64,000 nt of DNA from Vitrella brassicaformis (taxonomy: Eukaryota; Sar; Vitrellaceae), in the NCBI GenBank assembly GCA_001179505.1, contig CDMY01000300.1, positions 11,883 to 75,882 on the forward strand, read 5' to 3'. The notes below the pieces were generated by a model that was given only the letters and a program-made list of their open reading frames with translations, was not told the origin of the DNA and made no database searches. The position numbers and the translations under genes were made by a program. This document shows positions 33,848-45,623 of this stretch, one piece after another (position 1 is the first letter of the stretch; every line of letters starts with the position of its first letter).

Positions 33848-36800
33848 CTAGCCTGGCATGCTTGGCCTCGTCGTTGGAGGCGGTCGCCAGAGGGACGGTC
33901 GCGGCCTCGTGGCGCCCGTGTTTGGGTGTGGGTGGCCGGCAGTGTTGGGCGGAATGGGTGCCATGGGGTTGTGCGGTGGAATGAGAGGGAGGCCGCCATG
34001 GGCGATCGGCGGGGGTGTGAAGGCGATGCCGCCAAGAGGCGGGCAGAACAGAGGAAGCTGCATGAGTGGGGGTGGGGGTGGGGGTGGAGGTGGGGCAGGG
34101 GCAGGGGGATCTTCGTCCAAGTCCATGTGATCCGCTGTCGTATCCCGGATTTCATTGTGGGTTGGTTGTCGTATGGCAGCTGAGCCGTTGAGCTGTGGGG
34201 ATGGGCCCGCCGTTGACGCACCGGCTCCCGAACCAGACGGGCTCTGTCCGCTGGGTGGCTGAGGGGCCTGCGGGGGCATCGTGAGCAGTGGGCGAGCAAC
34301 ACCCTTCATGTCACAGCACAGACAGACAGACAGAGATGCACATCATGTTCAACTTGCATCGGCTGCGCCCTCCTTGCCCCTCACTGTTTGTTGTGTAGAT
34401 TACCTGCTGGTGGTGGGAAGGGGATGTGGCCACACCTGCTCCAGATGCGCCGACCATCATCTGCAGCGATTGACGGGCTGCTGACATGGCAGCGTCACTC
34501 GGAGGGCGGGGCAGCATGGGGACCGGGCGAGCATCCTGCATTGATTGCATCGCACAGACAGACAGACAGACACAGAGACACATACACGAGTGCGCCGCCA
34601 GTCCGTTGTGCAATTCCCTCGGCTGCCTATCTATCAGTTTGTGTGTGTGTACCTGCTGCCCGCCCGTCGTCTGAGGGACAGCTACAGCTACTCTAGGTAC
34701 GCCAAACATCTGCAATGGAGTGGAGCCACACAGACACGATTACGAACCACAGCGACATGACAATGCCTTTGATGTCTGTGTGTCTGTTGCCATCGTACCG
34801 GTACTGGTGGTGCATTGGATGGAGCGGCATCGTCGCCTTGTGGTGCAGCGAGAGCGGCTGCCGACCCATCAGCATCATCATCCCCACGATGACCATCTTC
34901 GTCCATCTGCTGGCCGCTGGGCAAGGCAGCCTCGCCAGGAAATGCCACGGCCGCTGCCCTCTCCTCCTCCCGATGGGCCTCAGGCACGGAGGATGGCAAG
35001 GGCACCTGCGTGAACAACACAATCCATAAGAGGGAGTCGTTCTTGAGAATGCAGAGGGGATCTGATCATTCACTGTGCTGTGCTGCTGTCGCTTCCTCAC
35101 CGCATTCGTGGCCGCGTCGGCCCCATTCATCTGCATCAGACCGTCAGCCTCACGCACCACCACATGCCTCTCCCCCACCGCACTGCCCTCTCCCTCTCGC
35201 TGCTGTACATCCGCCACCCGGTGGTCTCCATCCTCCTCTAAAGCGGTGTCCTCATCGCCTGCCCTCTCCGCCCTGCCGGCTGCCTCCCCGCCGCTCTCTG
35301 CTGGTGCCATGTGGGCGCCAGGTGCGCGGGCCATGGTGGCTGTGTCGGCAGGGGGCGCCTCTCTGGTCTCGTTAGTGGAGAGAGGGGCGGGGGCTGCGGC
35401 AGAAAGGTCCTGGGACGAAGGAACACCTGCAGCTGCTGCCGCGGCGGCACCATCCCGAGACGACGCTGCTGCCGCTGCTGGCGAAAAGGCCTGACCACCT
35501 TGGCCAGGCAAATCGGCTGCGTCAGGTGACGACAGCACCGCCCCACTCTCGCCCACCGCACTGCCCTCTCCCTCCCCCTGCTGTCGCTTGCCCTCCTCGT
35601 CCATTGGGGCCGCCTCAGGCGCCTCTCCTGCCCTCTCCGCCTCGCCGGTGCTCTCTGCCGCTGCCATGAGGACATCGCCATCACCGCCACCCTTAGTAGC
35701 CGCGTCGACCATGCTGACTTCACCGGCAGGGGGCGTGGGCGAGAGAGGGGCGGGGGCAGCCGCAGGATGGTGCCGGGAAGAAGAAGAAGCAGCAGGTGCT
35801 GCCGCAGCATCATCCCGGGACGATGCGGCTGCCGCTGCTGTCGAGCCCTCAACGCCGACATGCTCCGCTTTGGCCCTCTTCGCTGGCGGCGACTCTATGT
35901 CGTCCTCCTCTCCCTGTTGCCGTGCCCTGGCAGCCGTGGCGATGAGCGGTGGGGGTGGGCTTGAAGCAGCAGCAGCAGCTGCTGCTGCTGCTGGTGCGAT
36001 GGCGGGGGGCTGTGAAGCGGTGTACGCGTTGATCACGATCTGCTGGATGGCCCTGATGCGCGTGTCCAGCTCGACAAGACCCCCTTGAAGCCTCTGGTGC
36101 GGCATCTCGGCCAGGCACTCCCTCACCACCCGCATCAGCTCCTCACCCACACAATTTGCCCACCTCATGCACGGCTCCTGGCGGAACAGCAAGGGGCGAC
36201 AATGGCGAGGCTCGATCCAATCCTCATCCCACCGGAATGTGGGCTCGCTGGCGCCCGGCGGGAGGACCTCGTTGACCACCTGCGGCCACGTCAGGCCATT
36301 CTCCACAGCCAGCAGCTGGGTCCTACACTGCAATTCGGCGTCCGAGCGAGACCACACGAGAGGGTTGCCCCTCTCCATGTAAGTCTTCGTGGAGACGCCG
36401 GTGAGCAGTGACAGGAGCTCTTGGCCGGCAGCGCAGACGAGGGCAGCCTCCCCCACCCACATCCGAGCACTGCGCACCTTCTGGCCCGTCCCGTCCGTGC
36501 CGTCGTAGTACAAGTGATGCTCATTCAGCTTAGCCCTGAGGGCGCGGCCCTTCTCCTCGATCCCCTCGATCCTCCGCCCATCGGTCAGGGCGCACACCCC
36601 TTCCCATCCGTGAAGCGCTTTGGCGAGCCTCTCCTCCTTCGCGTTGGCGGTGCCCTCGCTGACGCGGTGTCTGGCCGCTTCGATGGCCGCCCTCTCGTCC
36701 TCGTACTGCTTGGCCAGCATGGCCGCCACCTCGGGCGCGTAGTAGTGTGGTGTGACGGTCCACGGCCGGTCGCGCAAGGAGGCCTCCTTGTCGATGGTGG

Positions 36801-37968
36801 CGAGGACAGCCAGCCGGCCGAGGGGGGCGTGTTCAGGTGGCGGCGGGTCTGAGGGCTTCCGCCGGAGGGCATGACCCATATCCAGCATGCGCAGGTCTGG
36901 CGATAGGATGCTGCGGTTGTCTCCTGTTAGGGCGTCGGAGACGGGAGGGAGGGGCTGCTGCTGCTGCTGGTGGCTGGCGTTGGGGGGCAAGTCGACCGAC
37001 GGCGCCTCCTCTATTGGCGGGATCCTGACGAGAGAGTCCTTGTGGATGTTGTCGATGGCGAGAAGGCCGAGCTGCACTCCACTGTCGAGGAGGCGGATGA
37101 TTCCCCGCCGCAACTCCAGCACCAGTAGGACACGACGCATGAGAAAGTGCTGGATGTGGGGGAGGGCAATCTCCTCACTCGAGAAGGCCTGGCTGTCCTC
37201 CATGAGCGAGATGCATCCATCCAGCTCTTCGCAGTCGCCGAACACATCTGGTTGCAACACAACACAACACAACACAACAGAGCACCGACAGCAAATAGGG
37301 TGGACAGACACATCGAACGGATGGATGGAATGAATCAATCAGTGGGCCCTAGCTGTGCATTCCTCACTCACTCAGATCTATCTCTGGCATACTGAAGCCG
37401 AAGACACGAAACAGCTTCGGCCCTTCCTCCTCGCCCAGCGGCTCCCGCCCCTCCTGCAGGCTGATGAACAGGCCCGTCCTGGCCTGTTGCTGCTCCCTGA
37501 CCTTCCCCTTGCCCTCGAGGAAATCATCCAGAACGGGCAAAAAGGGCCGCGACTCGTGTGGGATGTTGCGGCCGCTGAGGCCCTTCTCAAGGAACCGCAT
37601 GGTCCGCACCTCTTGCTGCAGCGCCATGTACTTCTTGCCCTCTGCTGGTGACATCCTTGTGATCATGGGCTCCTCAAATGCCATTAGCTTCCACACAGTC
37701 CTGTCCATTCAATCCATGCATTCATCCAGAGTGCTGTTCTTTCTTTGCTTCGTGACCCTCTCTTTCCACCGAGTGCCCTCACTCACTTGTCGAGGCCATC
37801 GACCTTGTAGATCTTTGCGTTGGCGCCCTGCCCGACCTCTCTGGCTTCTCCCAGCACCCTCACAGGCGGCCGCCCCATCACTGGTGGCACATCTCGGTCC
37901 TGATCCGCCAACTCAAACTCCTTCAGAAACATCCTCGCCAACTGCTGCTTCGGCGGCTGCTCATCCAT
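33848..37968 (-). CDS. Protein pseudokinase with long low-complexity tail
   Basis: The start MDEQPPKQQLARMFLKEFEL leads to REVGQGANAKIYKVDGLDK, a glycine-loop pattern, joined to TVWKLM with the likely subdomain II lysine. Later a helix VLLVLELRRGIIRLLDSG is followed by GVQLGLLAIDNIHKDSL where an HRD catalytic loop is expected: the HxD is missing. LDMG stands where DFG is expected, and YYAPEVAAML is the APE motif. A RECLAEMP helix closes the C lobe. About 500 residues of Ala/Glu/Ser/Pro repeats with PPAKRAKA follow, then a Pro-rich tail (a run of ten Pro) ending TTRPSMPG. The divergent gene starts 146 bp away. Catalysis is unlikely; a scaffold role is inference. Confidence 0.7.
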
Positions 37969-38114
37969 CACCACACTATGGCCATGACTCCAGCTGCCGG
38001 GTTTGGGTCAAGGGTTCTGGTGAGTTTTCACAGAAAAGCGTTCTCTAAACCGAACCGCCGCGGTGCGGAGTTTTCGCCTTGTCCGAGCGAAGATCCAAGA
38101 AGGATAAGCGCACA
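37969..38114. promoter_or_regulatory. Shared promoter of pseudokinase and helical protein
   Basis: 146 bp between divergent start codons. It contains AAAAGCGTTCT (38034-38044) and GTTTTCGCC (38070-38078), each seen in another gene-proximal spacer of this window. Confidence 0.5.
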
Positions 38115-38881
38115 ATGGAGACCGAGAGCAAGGAGGAGCAGCACGACGCTGTTCAGGAAATCATGGAACGCTACGGTTGGATGTCATTGACGGTAAGCCC
38201 GAAGACCGCAGGTGGGTGGCATGCTCAATTGACTGACGGCTTTGTGCAGGACCTCACCCAGGTGGCATCTTCAGAGCTCACCAATCTGCTGCAGGAGCTG
38301 GGCAAAGAGGGCCACACTGTCAAGCGCACTCAATCGAAGGTCAATGGCACCAGAACTACAGAGGCAGACAGGCAGACAGGCAGGCAGGCAGACATGCTTC
38401 GGCCACCTCACTTCATTTATGCATTCTGTTGCTTGCTTTTGCTGGAGGTCGCTGAGTTGTTTAGGCGGCTGGTGCACGAGGTGACGCGCCGACTGCAGAA
38501 CCCGCCGCTCACCACACAACCCAGGTGAGAAGGGAGAGAGAACGGCCCGACAAAGGTGCATGCTCCCACGTACCTGTGCAGTGCGCCGCGTGGCCGCGGG
38601 GCGCCGCCTGGGCCCCCTCCTGGCATCAACCAACACAAGGAGCCCTCAATAGTCATGTTGTACAAGTGAGCAGCGACAGAGAACAAAAAACCACCATACA
38701 TGCTGTCCTTCATCTGTGTGTGGTGTCGCTGCCTCTGCGTGTACCCAGGTGTCGCGACGTCAACCTGTTCGTAGAAGACCTGCAAAGCAAGATTTCGCTC
38801 ATGCAAACTCTCGCGCGCCAGGAGCAGCGGGTACGCTGCCAGCCTCCCACAAGCATGCACACAACCACACAACACACACAC

Positions 38882-38912
<31 letters not shown>

Positions 38913-41395
38913 CACACACACGCCCCAATGCGTGTGTGTGTGTGTGTGTCTGTCTGTGTGGCAGGCTCCCATGGTGCTGTTGGTGAGTCGTCTGGACCAG
39001 GACGACTTCGAGACCCTGCTCAAGGAGCTGATCAACCGTCGCGTGGACGCCATAGAGGACAGCAAGATACTACTTGGCCTATGCACCACCACTGACAAGG
39101 TAAGCGGCGCCGCACACAAGACGCAGCAACCACGCTCATCCATCTGTTGTGTGGCTCCTTGTGTTCAGGAAGAGGTCGCACAGCTCATCAACAGTACTGA
39201 GTTCCTCAAGCGCTGCTCCAACGAGGAGAAGGTGGCGTTCGACAAAATACTCGATGCGTTCAGAGAAGTACTGCCATTCTGGTGAGTAAGTGACTGAGTC
39301 AGTCAGTCAGTCAGTGGGACACACTGGAGCATACCCACGGACACCTGCTGGCTGCCTGGCTGCCTTTTAGGTTCTCGAAGGATGTGCACGCAGCTGTGAT
39401 CAACATTGGCTACGACAACGTCCCCCCAGGGCTCTTCGCCGGCCTCCGTGAGTCCCTGCTCGAGTGGGAGATCAATGACGTCTTCACCGTATGGTCATGG
39501 GTGCGGGAGGTGGCCGAGTTCATGGCTGCCGAGCGCCGCGCCGCCCCCTTCATGGCAATGGCAGCAGCCAAGGTGAGCAAGCACGTCAACAGCCACGTAC
39601 GCAGACGCACATATGCATATGTGTGTTGGCACAGGACCAGGCGGCTGTTCGTCACCTGTACGAGTTTTACGATTCGGTGCAGAGGTCGCTGGACGTGCTA
39701 GACAGCTACTTGATGCCGTGGATGCTGCAGAAGCACAACCTCATGGACAAGGACGGCATCATACGGGTGAGCAGGGCAACCACACACACCACACCAACCG
39801 TTGGCTCATCGCTGCCTTCTGTTGTGTGCTGTAGCCGGGCGTCGAGGGCATCCTGTGTGTCTTGGCGTCCATGTGCGACAAGCATGGGGTTGGGCCCGAC
39901 TTCGTCGCAGACCTCACCCCCACAACAGACGACATCGGAAGCCAGAAGCGACCCTTCACGGCATTGGAGGCCAGTATGATCATCGGAGCTGGCCTCAGAG
40001 GTCAGCACACTGTCTGGTGTGGGTGGGGGTGTGGGTGGGTGGATGGACGCCTCCTTGTGGGTGTGCATGTGTGTGTTTGTAGCCGTCAGCGACATGTTGC
40101 TGCTCGAGAAGACCCCCTTCTACAACACCAAGGACACCAAGGACTTCGGTACGCGGCAGAAGCCGCATGAGAGTGCGGTGCACCTCATACACCGCTATCC
40201 CAACCAAGCCTTCGACCTGCTCGAGTTGACTGAGGTACATACGTGAAGAGAAAAGGGAAGATGGATCAATGGACCCACGCAGCAGATCCCTGTCTGTCTG
40301 TGGGTGGATGTGTGGATGCAGATGAGTGACGAGAACGTCGCGTTGCTTCAGGACCTCATGTGGCGAGTGGGGGAGCGACACCACCGCCATCACTCCAAGC
40401 TTCCCGAGCCCCACACCACCACCTGGGGCAACGGTCTCAGCGCCGTCTGGGCTGCGATAGAGGGTCCAATGCCGCTCACCGAACACATCAAAGAGAAGCT
40501 CGATGAAGCGAAACAGGTAGATGGACACCGGGTCGATGGACACCCCTTCCGTCTATCTGTTTGTCTCATCACACTGCCACATAGGAGGAGGAGGAGCAGC
40601 AGCAGCAGAGTAGTGGTAGTGGCGGTGGCAGCAGTGCGGACGGTGGTGGTGTGGACGGTGTGGAGGACGACAAGAAGCACGCCGAGAGCGACACTGCAGG
40701 TGGCAATGGTGGTGACGGTGGTGGTGGTGGTGGGGATAGCGAGATGGGCAAGGGCGATATGGTGGTCGGCACGAAGCAGGTAAGTTTGAGGGAAAGAAGG
40801 CCAACTGACATGTTGTGTCGGATGGAGGATATGTGTGTGTGTCTTCATCCATAGGTTTGTGTCTGGGACAAGCCGTTCGTCAACATGCTGCGCCAGCGGC
40901 TGCCCGCCTTCACCGCCATATGCCGCGTCATCGACGAGACTCGCAAGACTCCCAAGGATAACAACAAGATCCAGAGGCCCAGCGTCAGCATCCCGTATGA
41001 CTTCAAGAGGCTATACAACCTCATCAAGTGTACGTTTGCATCTATTCACCCACACCGCTGGAAACGTCTTGCTAAGTCTGTCTGTCTGTCTGTGTGTTTG
41101 TGTGTTTGTGTGTTTGTGCTCTGCGTATGCCTTCCTCTGTTAGCATCCATTGACGAGATCGCTGTTGTCGACCCGCAGCTGCACTAAAGCATCGACAAGC
41201 TGCTGAGCGCCAATGGGCCACTCAGGAAGATCAACATGATGGCGGAGGGGGTTTCGGCATCCATTCTCGAGCATCCCAACTTCATCATGGTGAAGCGCCA
41301 GAGCGGTGCGACGGGTATGCGACGCATGGTTGGATGAGAAGGAAACACACACACACGCACGGCAATAAGTCAATGTGTCTTGTCCGTTTCTCTCC

Positions 41396-41428
<33 letters not shown>

Positions 41429-41915
41429 TCTGTGATCCCTCAGCAGCGAGTGCTTCAGGTGGATAGCGAGGGAAGAGGAGACGTGCACGAAACGCTCATC
41501 TGTATCGGTGTCCGTGTGCTTGTGTGTCCTGCCATCAGCGGGCAAGTTTGCGGGAGAGGAGCCGTCCGTGAGCTCCGATGGTGCTGGGGGACTCAAGAGT
41601 ACCACCTATGAATCAGGTAGAAGGAATCACGAACCATACAGAGGCGGTGCGCGCATCAACCAAAGCATCACTGTCTATTCGTTTCTTTCAGTTTCTGATG
41701 CGTCTTCGCCGTCTGCATCGCAGAGCGAGGCCTCGGCTGGACACGCCGCACCCGCGATGCGCCACGAACCAGGTGGGTGGGCGGCTGGGACACATACACA
41801 TACACATGCACCGCACGGAGCGAATGCCGTTCATTCCATCATTTTCTGTGTCTTTCGCTCAGGTGAGACCTACTACGCTGCAGACTACGCACTACCACCA
41901 GAGGAAAATCCTTGA
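38115..41915 (+). CDS. Large helical protein of unknown family, with in-frame TAA
   Basis: About fifteen exons. It begins METESKEEQHDAVQEIMERY and continues with helical exons such as DLTQVASSELTNLLQELGKE, RLDQDDFETLLKELINRR, SNEEKVAFDKILDAFREVLP with FW spliced to FSKDVHAAVINIGYDN, and GLRESLLEWEINDVFTVWSW. A Gln/Gly/Asp-rich linker precedes WDKPFVNMLRQRLPAFTAI. The exon after IPYDFKRLYNLIK reads SSIDEIAVVDPQLH, then TAA (41185-41187), then continues in the same frame SIDKLLSANGPLRKINMMAE with a good donor. Four more well-spliced exons follow, ending GETYYAADYALPPEENP. The TAA is therefore probably a nonsense mutation or base-call error. I recognise no family. Confidence 0.65.
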
Positions 41916-43500
41916 AGTACACCAACCAACCACAGCCCCCAACACACACAACACACACAGCTGTACACACACATTGAATGCATTCAAACATTCGGCACCG
42001 CACCGTATCTGACTGGGACATAGGATGGGTTCAGTGAGCTAGGATTGACTGCCTTTCATGGGTCCGTGCACTCGTCCGTCCCATGGACGGACATTCGTAC
42101 TCCATCCACATACATGAATGAGTCCTTACTTACTGCAGACAGAGATTCTATCTACTCATCTATCTATATCTTGCGATGGCTGGCTGGCTGCCTGGCTGGC
42201 TGCCTGCCCGTTTTGCCTTTTATTTATTCGTAGCATGCATCGCCAAACGACCACCGACATGTGATTGGTGTGGACCATCCGTCGAGTGTGTGCGCACCGC
42301 ATGTGTCGACACATCCGTCATGCACCCTTGACGGATGTGTCGACGGATGGATGGATGGGATGGATTCATACTCACTCGCCTATGTAATTGTTTATACTAC
42401 TCACTCGCCCGCCCCCCTGGTTGGGCTGCCTGTCTGCCCTTCCCCCCTTATGTCAATACGTCGATGTATGTTCGCCCGACCATTTGTCCGAATGGCTGTT
42501 TTGTGTGCCCATCGAGGGAGTTATGGGAGCATGATAGATAGATGGATGGATCGCGCGACGTGCACTGCATTCCCTCCGCCTGCTGCCTGCCTGCCTGCCC
42601 TCAGTGAGTGTGGCCCTTTTCGCCGACACACAGCACAGCTGACGACCCAACACACACACGGCCACAACCCACCACCGCCCGGCAACCAGGCAGCCAGAAG
42701 GAGGGAGGAGTGCAGGCGTGTCATGGGTGTGTGTGTCCGGCTGTCTGGCTGGCTGACTGATGTGGGTCTTCTCTCCTGGGTCTGCGTCGATGCGCGGTGC
42801 CTGCTTCCCTTGCAAGCCGCGACGGAGGTACCATGCATCGACGCAGAGAACAAGGAAGGGGCCGCATCAGTGCATTGAAAGACACGAAACATTGCCTAGA
42901 TAATACATAAATAAACGCAAGCTTCTTCCCGGAACGGAAACGAACGTCCATACAGGCTTTCTATACGGCGACCGACCAGCCAGCCAGCCAGCCAGCCAGC
43001 CAGTTGGTTGTGTGTGTGTGCGCGTATGTGTGTGTTTCTGCCGCAACCTCTAGCGCACTCCACCGCTCACGAGATACCCATCCCCTGTCTCACGAGATAC
43101 TCCACCGACTCATTGGTTTGTGGGCGGTGTGGTGTGTCTGACGTGCATGCAATGATGGTTCATCTGTACACACACACACACGAGGTGTCCACCGCCATGC
43201 ATAGATCCATCCATCCATCCATCCATGGACTCATTGACGCACCAGCCACATCCCCCTCTCACCCTCATCCGGTCCAACTGGGACACACCCATCCATGGGC
43301 AATACATATATGTACCTCTGTTTACACACACTATGCACACGTTCATATCGTTTATGCCCCCCCCTCCAACTCAATAGCCCATGTCCGCCACACGCATGTC
43401 GCGTCAGCTCGCCTCGCCTAGCCCACCAAATTATACACAACGAGCAGAGGGGGTGGGTGAGGCAGCAGCCATCTCACTCCACACTGACAAGCACCCACCT
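41916..43500. other. Long convergent intergenic region
   Basis: About 1.6 kb between the stops of the helical protein (+) and the sulfotransferase-like gene (-). It holds GGCT, CCAG (42975-43003) and GATG microsatellites and one perfect hairpin. No coding exon is convincing. Confidence 0.6.
42305..42344. repeat. Perfect 16-bp inverted repeat with 8-nt loop
   Basis: Arms GTCGACACATCCGTCA (42305-42320) and TGACGGATGTGTCGAC (42329-42344) are exact reverse complements around TGCACCCT. It stands alone in simple-sequence DNA, so it is not explained by the surrounding GATG repeats, although it overlaps their CATCCGTC theme. Confidence 0.9.
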
Positions 43501-44197
43501 TCACTGCTCTGTTGCCTCTTCCTGGTAGATGAGCATGTCTGCAATGGTGTCGCTCAGCAGACCGCGCACCAGAAGGGCGGTAGAGGGCCGGCGGTGATGA
43601 CACGGACGACCACTGCATTCAGGGAACCAGCACAAGCCAATTAATGGCTCAATCATCACAGAGGACCTGCTGTCCTTTCTCACCTATGTTCGTGTGGGCA
43701 CTGCTGGCGAGAACGATACATGCGACGAATGGCATGTCGAAGGAGGTCGTCGCCGTCGAACCTGCCCGCCACGGCGGCTGTGCATCAGTTGGGTGGCTGG
43801 AGGGGCGACTGGTTCAGGAGGCCGTGCAGCACACCGATATGAGCATACCTGAAGAAACAAACACATCCAGAAACAAACACAGAACAGTGATCGGTCTGCA
43901 GCCTGACGGCTGCATCCCTCGCTCGCCACACATGAATCACTCACATTGACTGACCTGCCGTCGGCGCTGCGGGCACCTTCTGTGTCCTCCGCCTCCATCA
44001 ATCGCTGGCTAGTCGTTGCTCGGCTCGGCCCTTCGGGCCTCACCTTCGCAGCCAAAGACAATGGCAATGGCCGTCGCAGCTGCCGGTGACGAGGGTTGAT
44101 GTGCTGTATGATGGAGTCGAGGTGGCTCCTGTGCCGCTCGATGGTCTTCTCGCGGTCGATGATGCCGCGACGACGGTCGCCCTCAAACCACTACCAC

Positions 44198-44232
<35 letters not shown>

Positions 44233-44620
44233 GGGGGTGGATTCATAACCGTCTGCAGACCATCCCACCAGGCTCTTCTCCCTGCTGGCTGACCTTGCGG
44301 GCCTTGTCCAGGGCCAGGTGCATGGAGACTAGGGCATGTTGGTGGAACACGAGTGTGCTGAGGTAGGCAGGGAAGGACAGCAGGACCGACGGCAAGCGGA
44401 AGACTGTCCTCTCAGCCGACTCAAACCATCCATCGAGGCCGCGTGTGGTCACTATCACCTGGACAGGCGCAACACACACACTCGTGTCATGACTGTGCCC
44501 GTGCATTGCCATCCACCCATCGTATGCCTCACCCACCCTCGCGCCAGGGTATTTCCTCAGCAGCTCTTTGTAGTAGAGGGCAGCGGGGTACCCGACGGCA
44601 GCTCTGTAGCCTGAAGGAAA
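43501..44620 (-). CDS. Sulfotransferase-like protein (Sulfotransfer_4 type), 5' end in gap
   Basis: Reading from the gap downwards: YRAAVGYPAALYYKELLRKY with PGARV, spliced to IVTTRGLDGWFESAERTVF, then helical LSTLVFHQHALVSMHLALDK, then WFEGDRRRGIIDREKTIERH and DSIIQHINPRH. The order D/YPAxxYYKEL-KYPGAxV-I(L)TTRxxDGWFES is the signature of this family, in which the Arg and Ser bind PAPS phosphate. The final exons read FDGDDLLRHAIRRMYRS and a C-terminal helix ending IYQEEATEQ. The P-loop exon expected at the N terminus is missing because the sequence runs into the N gap. The acceptor loop after the third exon looks degenerate, so activity is uncertain. Confidence 0.7.
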
Positions 44621-44920
44621 NNNNNNNNNNNNNNNNNNNNNNNNNNNNNNNNNNNNNNNNNNNNNNNNNNNNNNNNNNNNNNNNNNNNNNNNNNNNNNNN
44701 NNNNNNNNNNNNNNNNNNNNNNNNNNNNNNNNNNNNNNNNNNNNNNNNNNNNNNNNNNNNNNNNNNNNNNNNNNNNNNNNNNNNNNNNNNNNNNNNNNNN
44801 NNNNNNNNNNNNNNNNNNNNNNNNNNNNNNNNNNNNNNNNNNNNNNNNNNNNNNNNNNNNNNNNNNNNNNNNNNNNNNNNNNNNNNNNNNNNNNNNNNNN
44901 NNNNNNNNNNNNNNNNNNNN
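44621..44920. other. Assembly gap (300 N)
   Basis: Exactly 300 N, the same size as the gap at 15969-16268, so a default value. It removes the 5' end of the sulfotransferase-like gene and the 3' end of C2HC paralogue B. Confidence 0.95.
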
Positions 44921-45623
44921 ACGGGCGGTGGTGGTGGCCTTGGTCCTGATGCTACTTGGCCGACCCACTCCTGTCTGTCCGCGGCCCCCCTCCCTTGGCC
45001 CCATCGTGTCCCTCCCTCTGTCGGCCCTCTCGCCACTGGCACCCCCTCCACCACCAGCCCCCGCCGCCGCCCTACTATCGGTTCTCTTGGTCCTGTGCTT
45101 GGCAGGTCGGTGTGGGGGGTGGAGTGGGTCATGCTCCTTCCTGGGAAGTGGTGTGTCATCGTCTTCAGAGGCGCCTCGTGAGGTGGCGCTGCCGCTGCGC
45201 GACCGGTGTGCCAGGCGACACATGGCCGTGTGCTTGGCCAACACCTTGGGCGAGAACCGCGTGTCGCAATGGGGACACAACTCGAAGTCTATCGGCAGAC
45301 CCGCCGCACCCACACGACGCTGCTGGGCATTGTACCTGCCCGCAACACCACAGCCGCCAAAGACACAAGACACAGGCAGCCAAGCCACCTAACTACTGAG
45401 CGGTACTCCCCTTGTTTCTGTGTGGCTGCGGTGCCTACCTTTCTCTGTGTGTGTGTTGGGCGGTGCACTTGTGTTTCTTGAGGGCCTCCTGGTTGAAGCT
45501 CCTGCCGCACTTGTCACACATGATGCGGCTGTCCTTCGCTGCCCCGCCCGACGCCTCGGTGGCCGCCACCGACTCGATGATGGCCATAGGGTCCTGCAGG
45601 AGGGGACGGATAGGCTCCTCATC
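44921..45623 (-). repeat. Segmental duplication, copy B
   Basis: Same-orientation match to 31159-31863. It begins exactly at the gap edge and ends at 45623, inside the large exon of paralogue B. This copy keeps the reading frame through the first-exon finger. Confidence 0.9.

Noticed and set aside
35075-36090. Plus-strand Ser/Ala/Pro frames opposite the pseudokinase tail
   Set aside because: Shadow of the GC-rich Ala/Glu/Ser repeat on the other strand; no starts, splice sites or domains.
38865-38960. CA/TG runs that could form a hairpin
   Set aside because: The CA tract followed by a TG tract is a microsatellite pair inside an intron; no conserved unit or gene.
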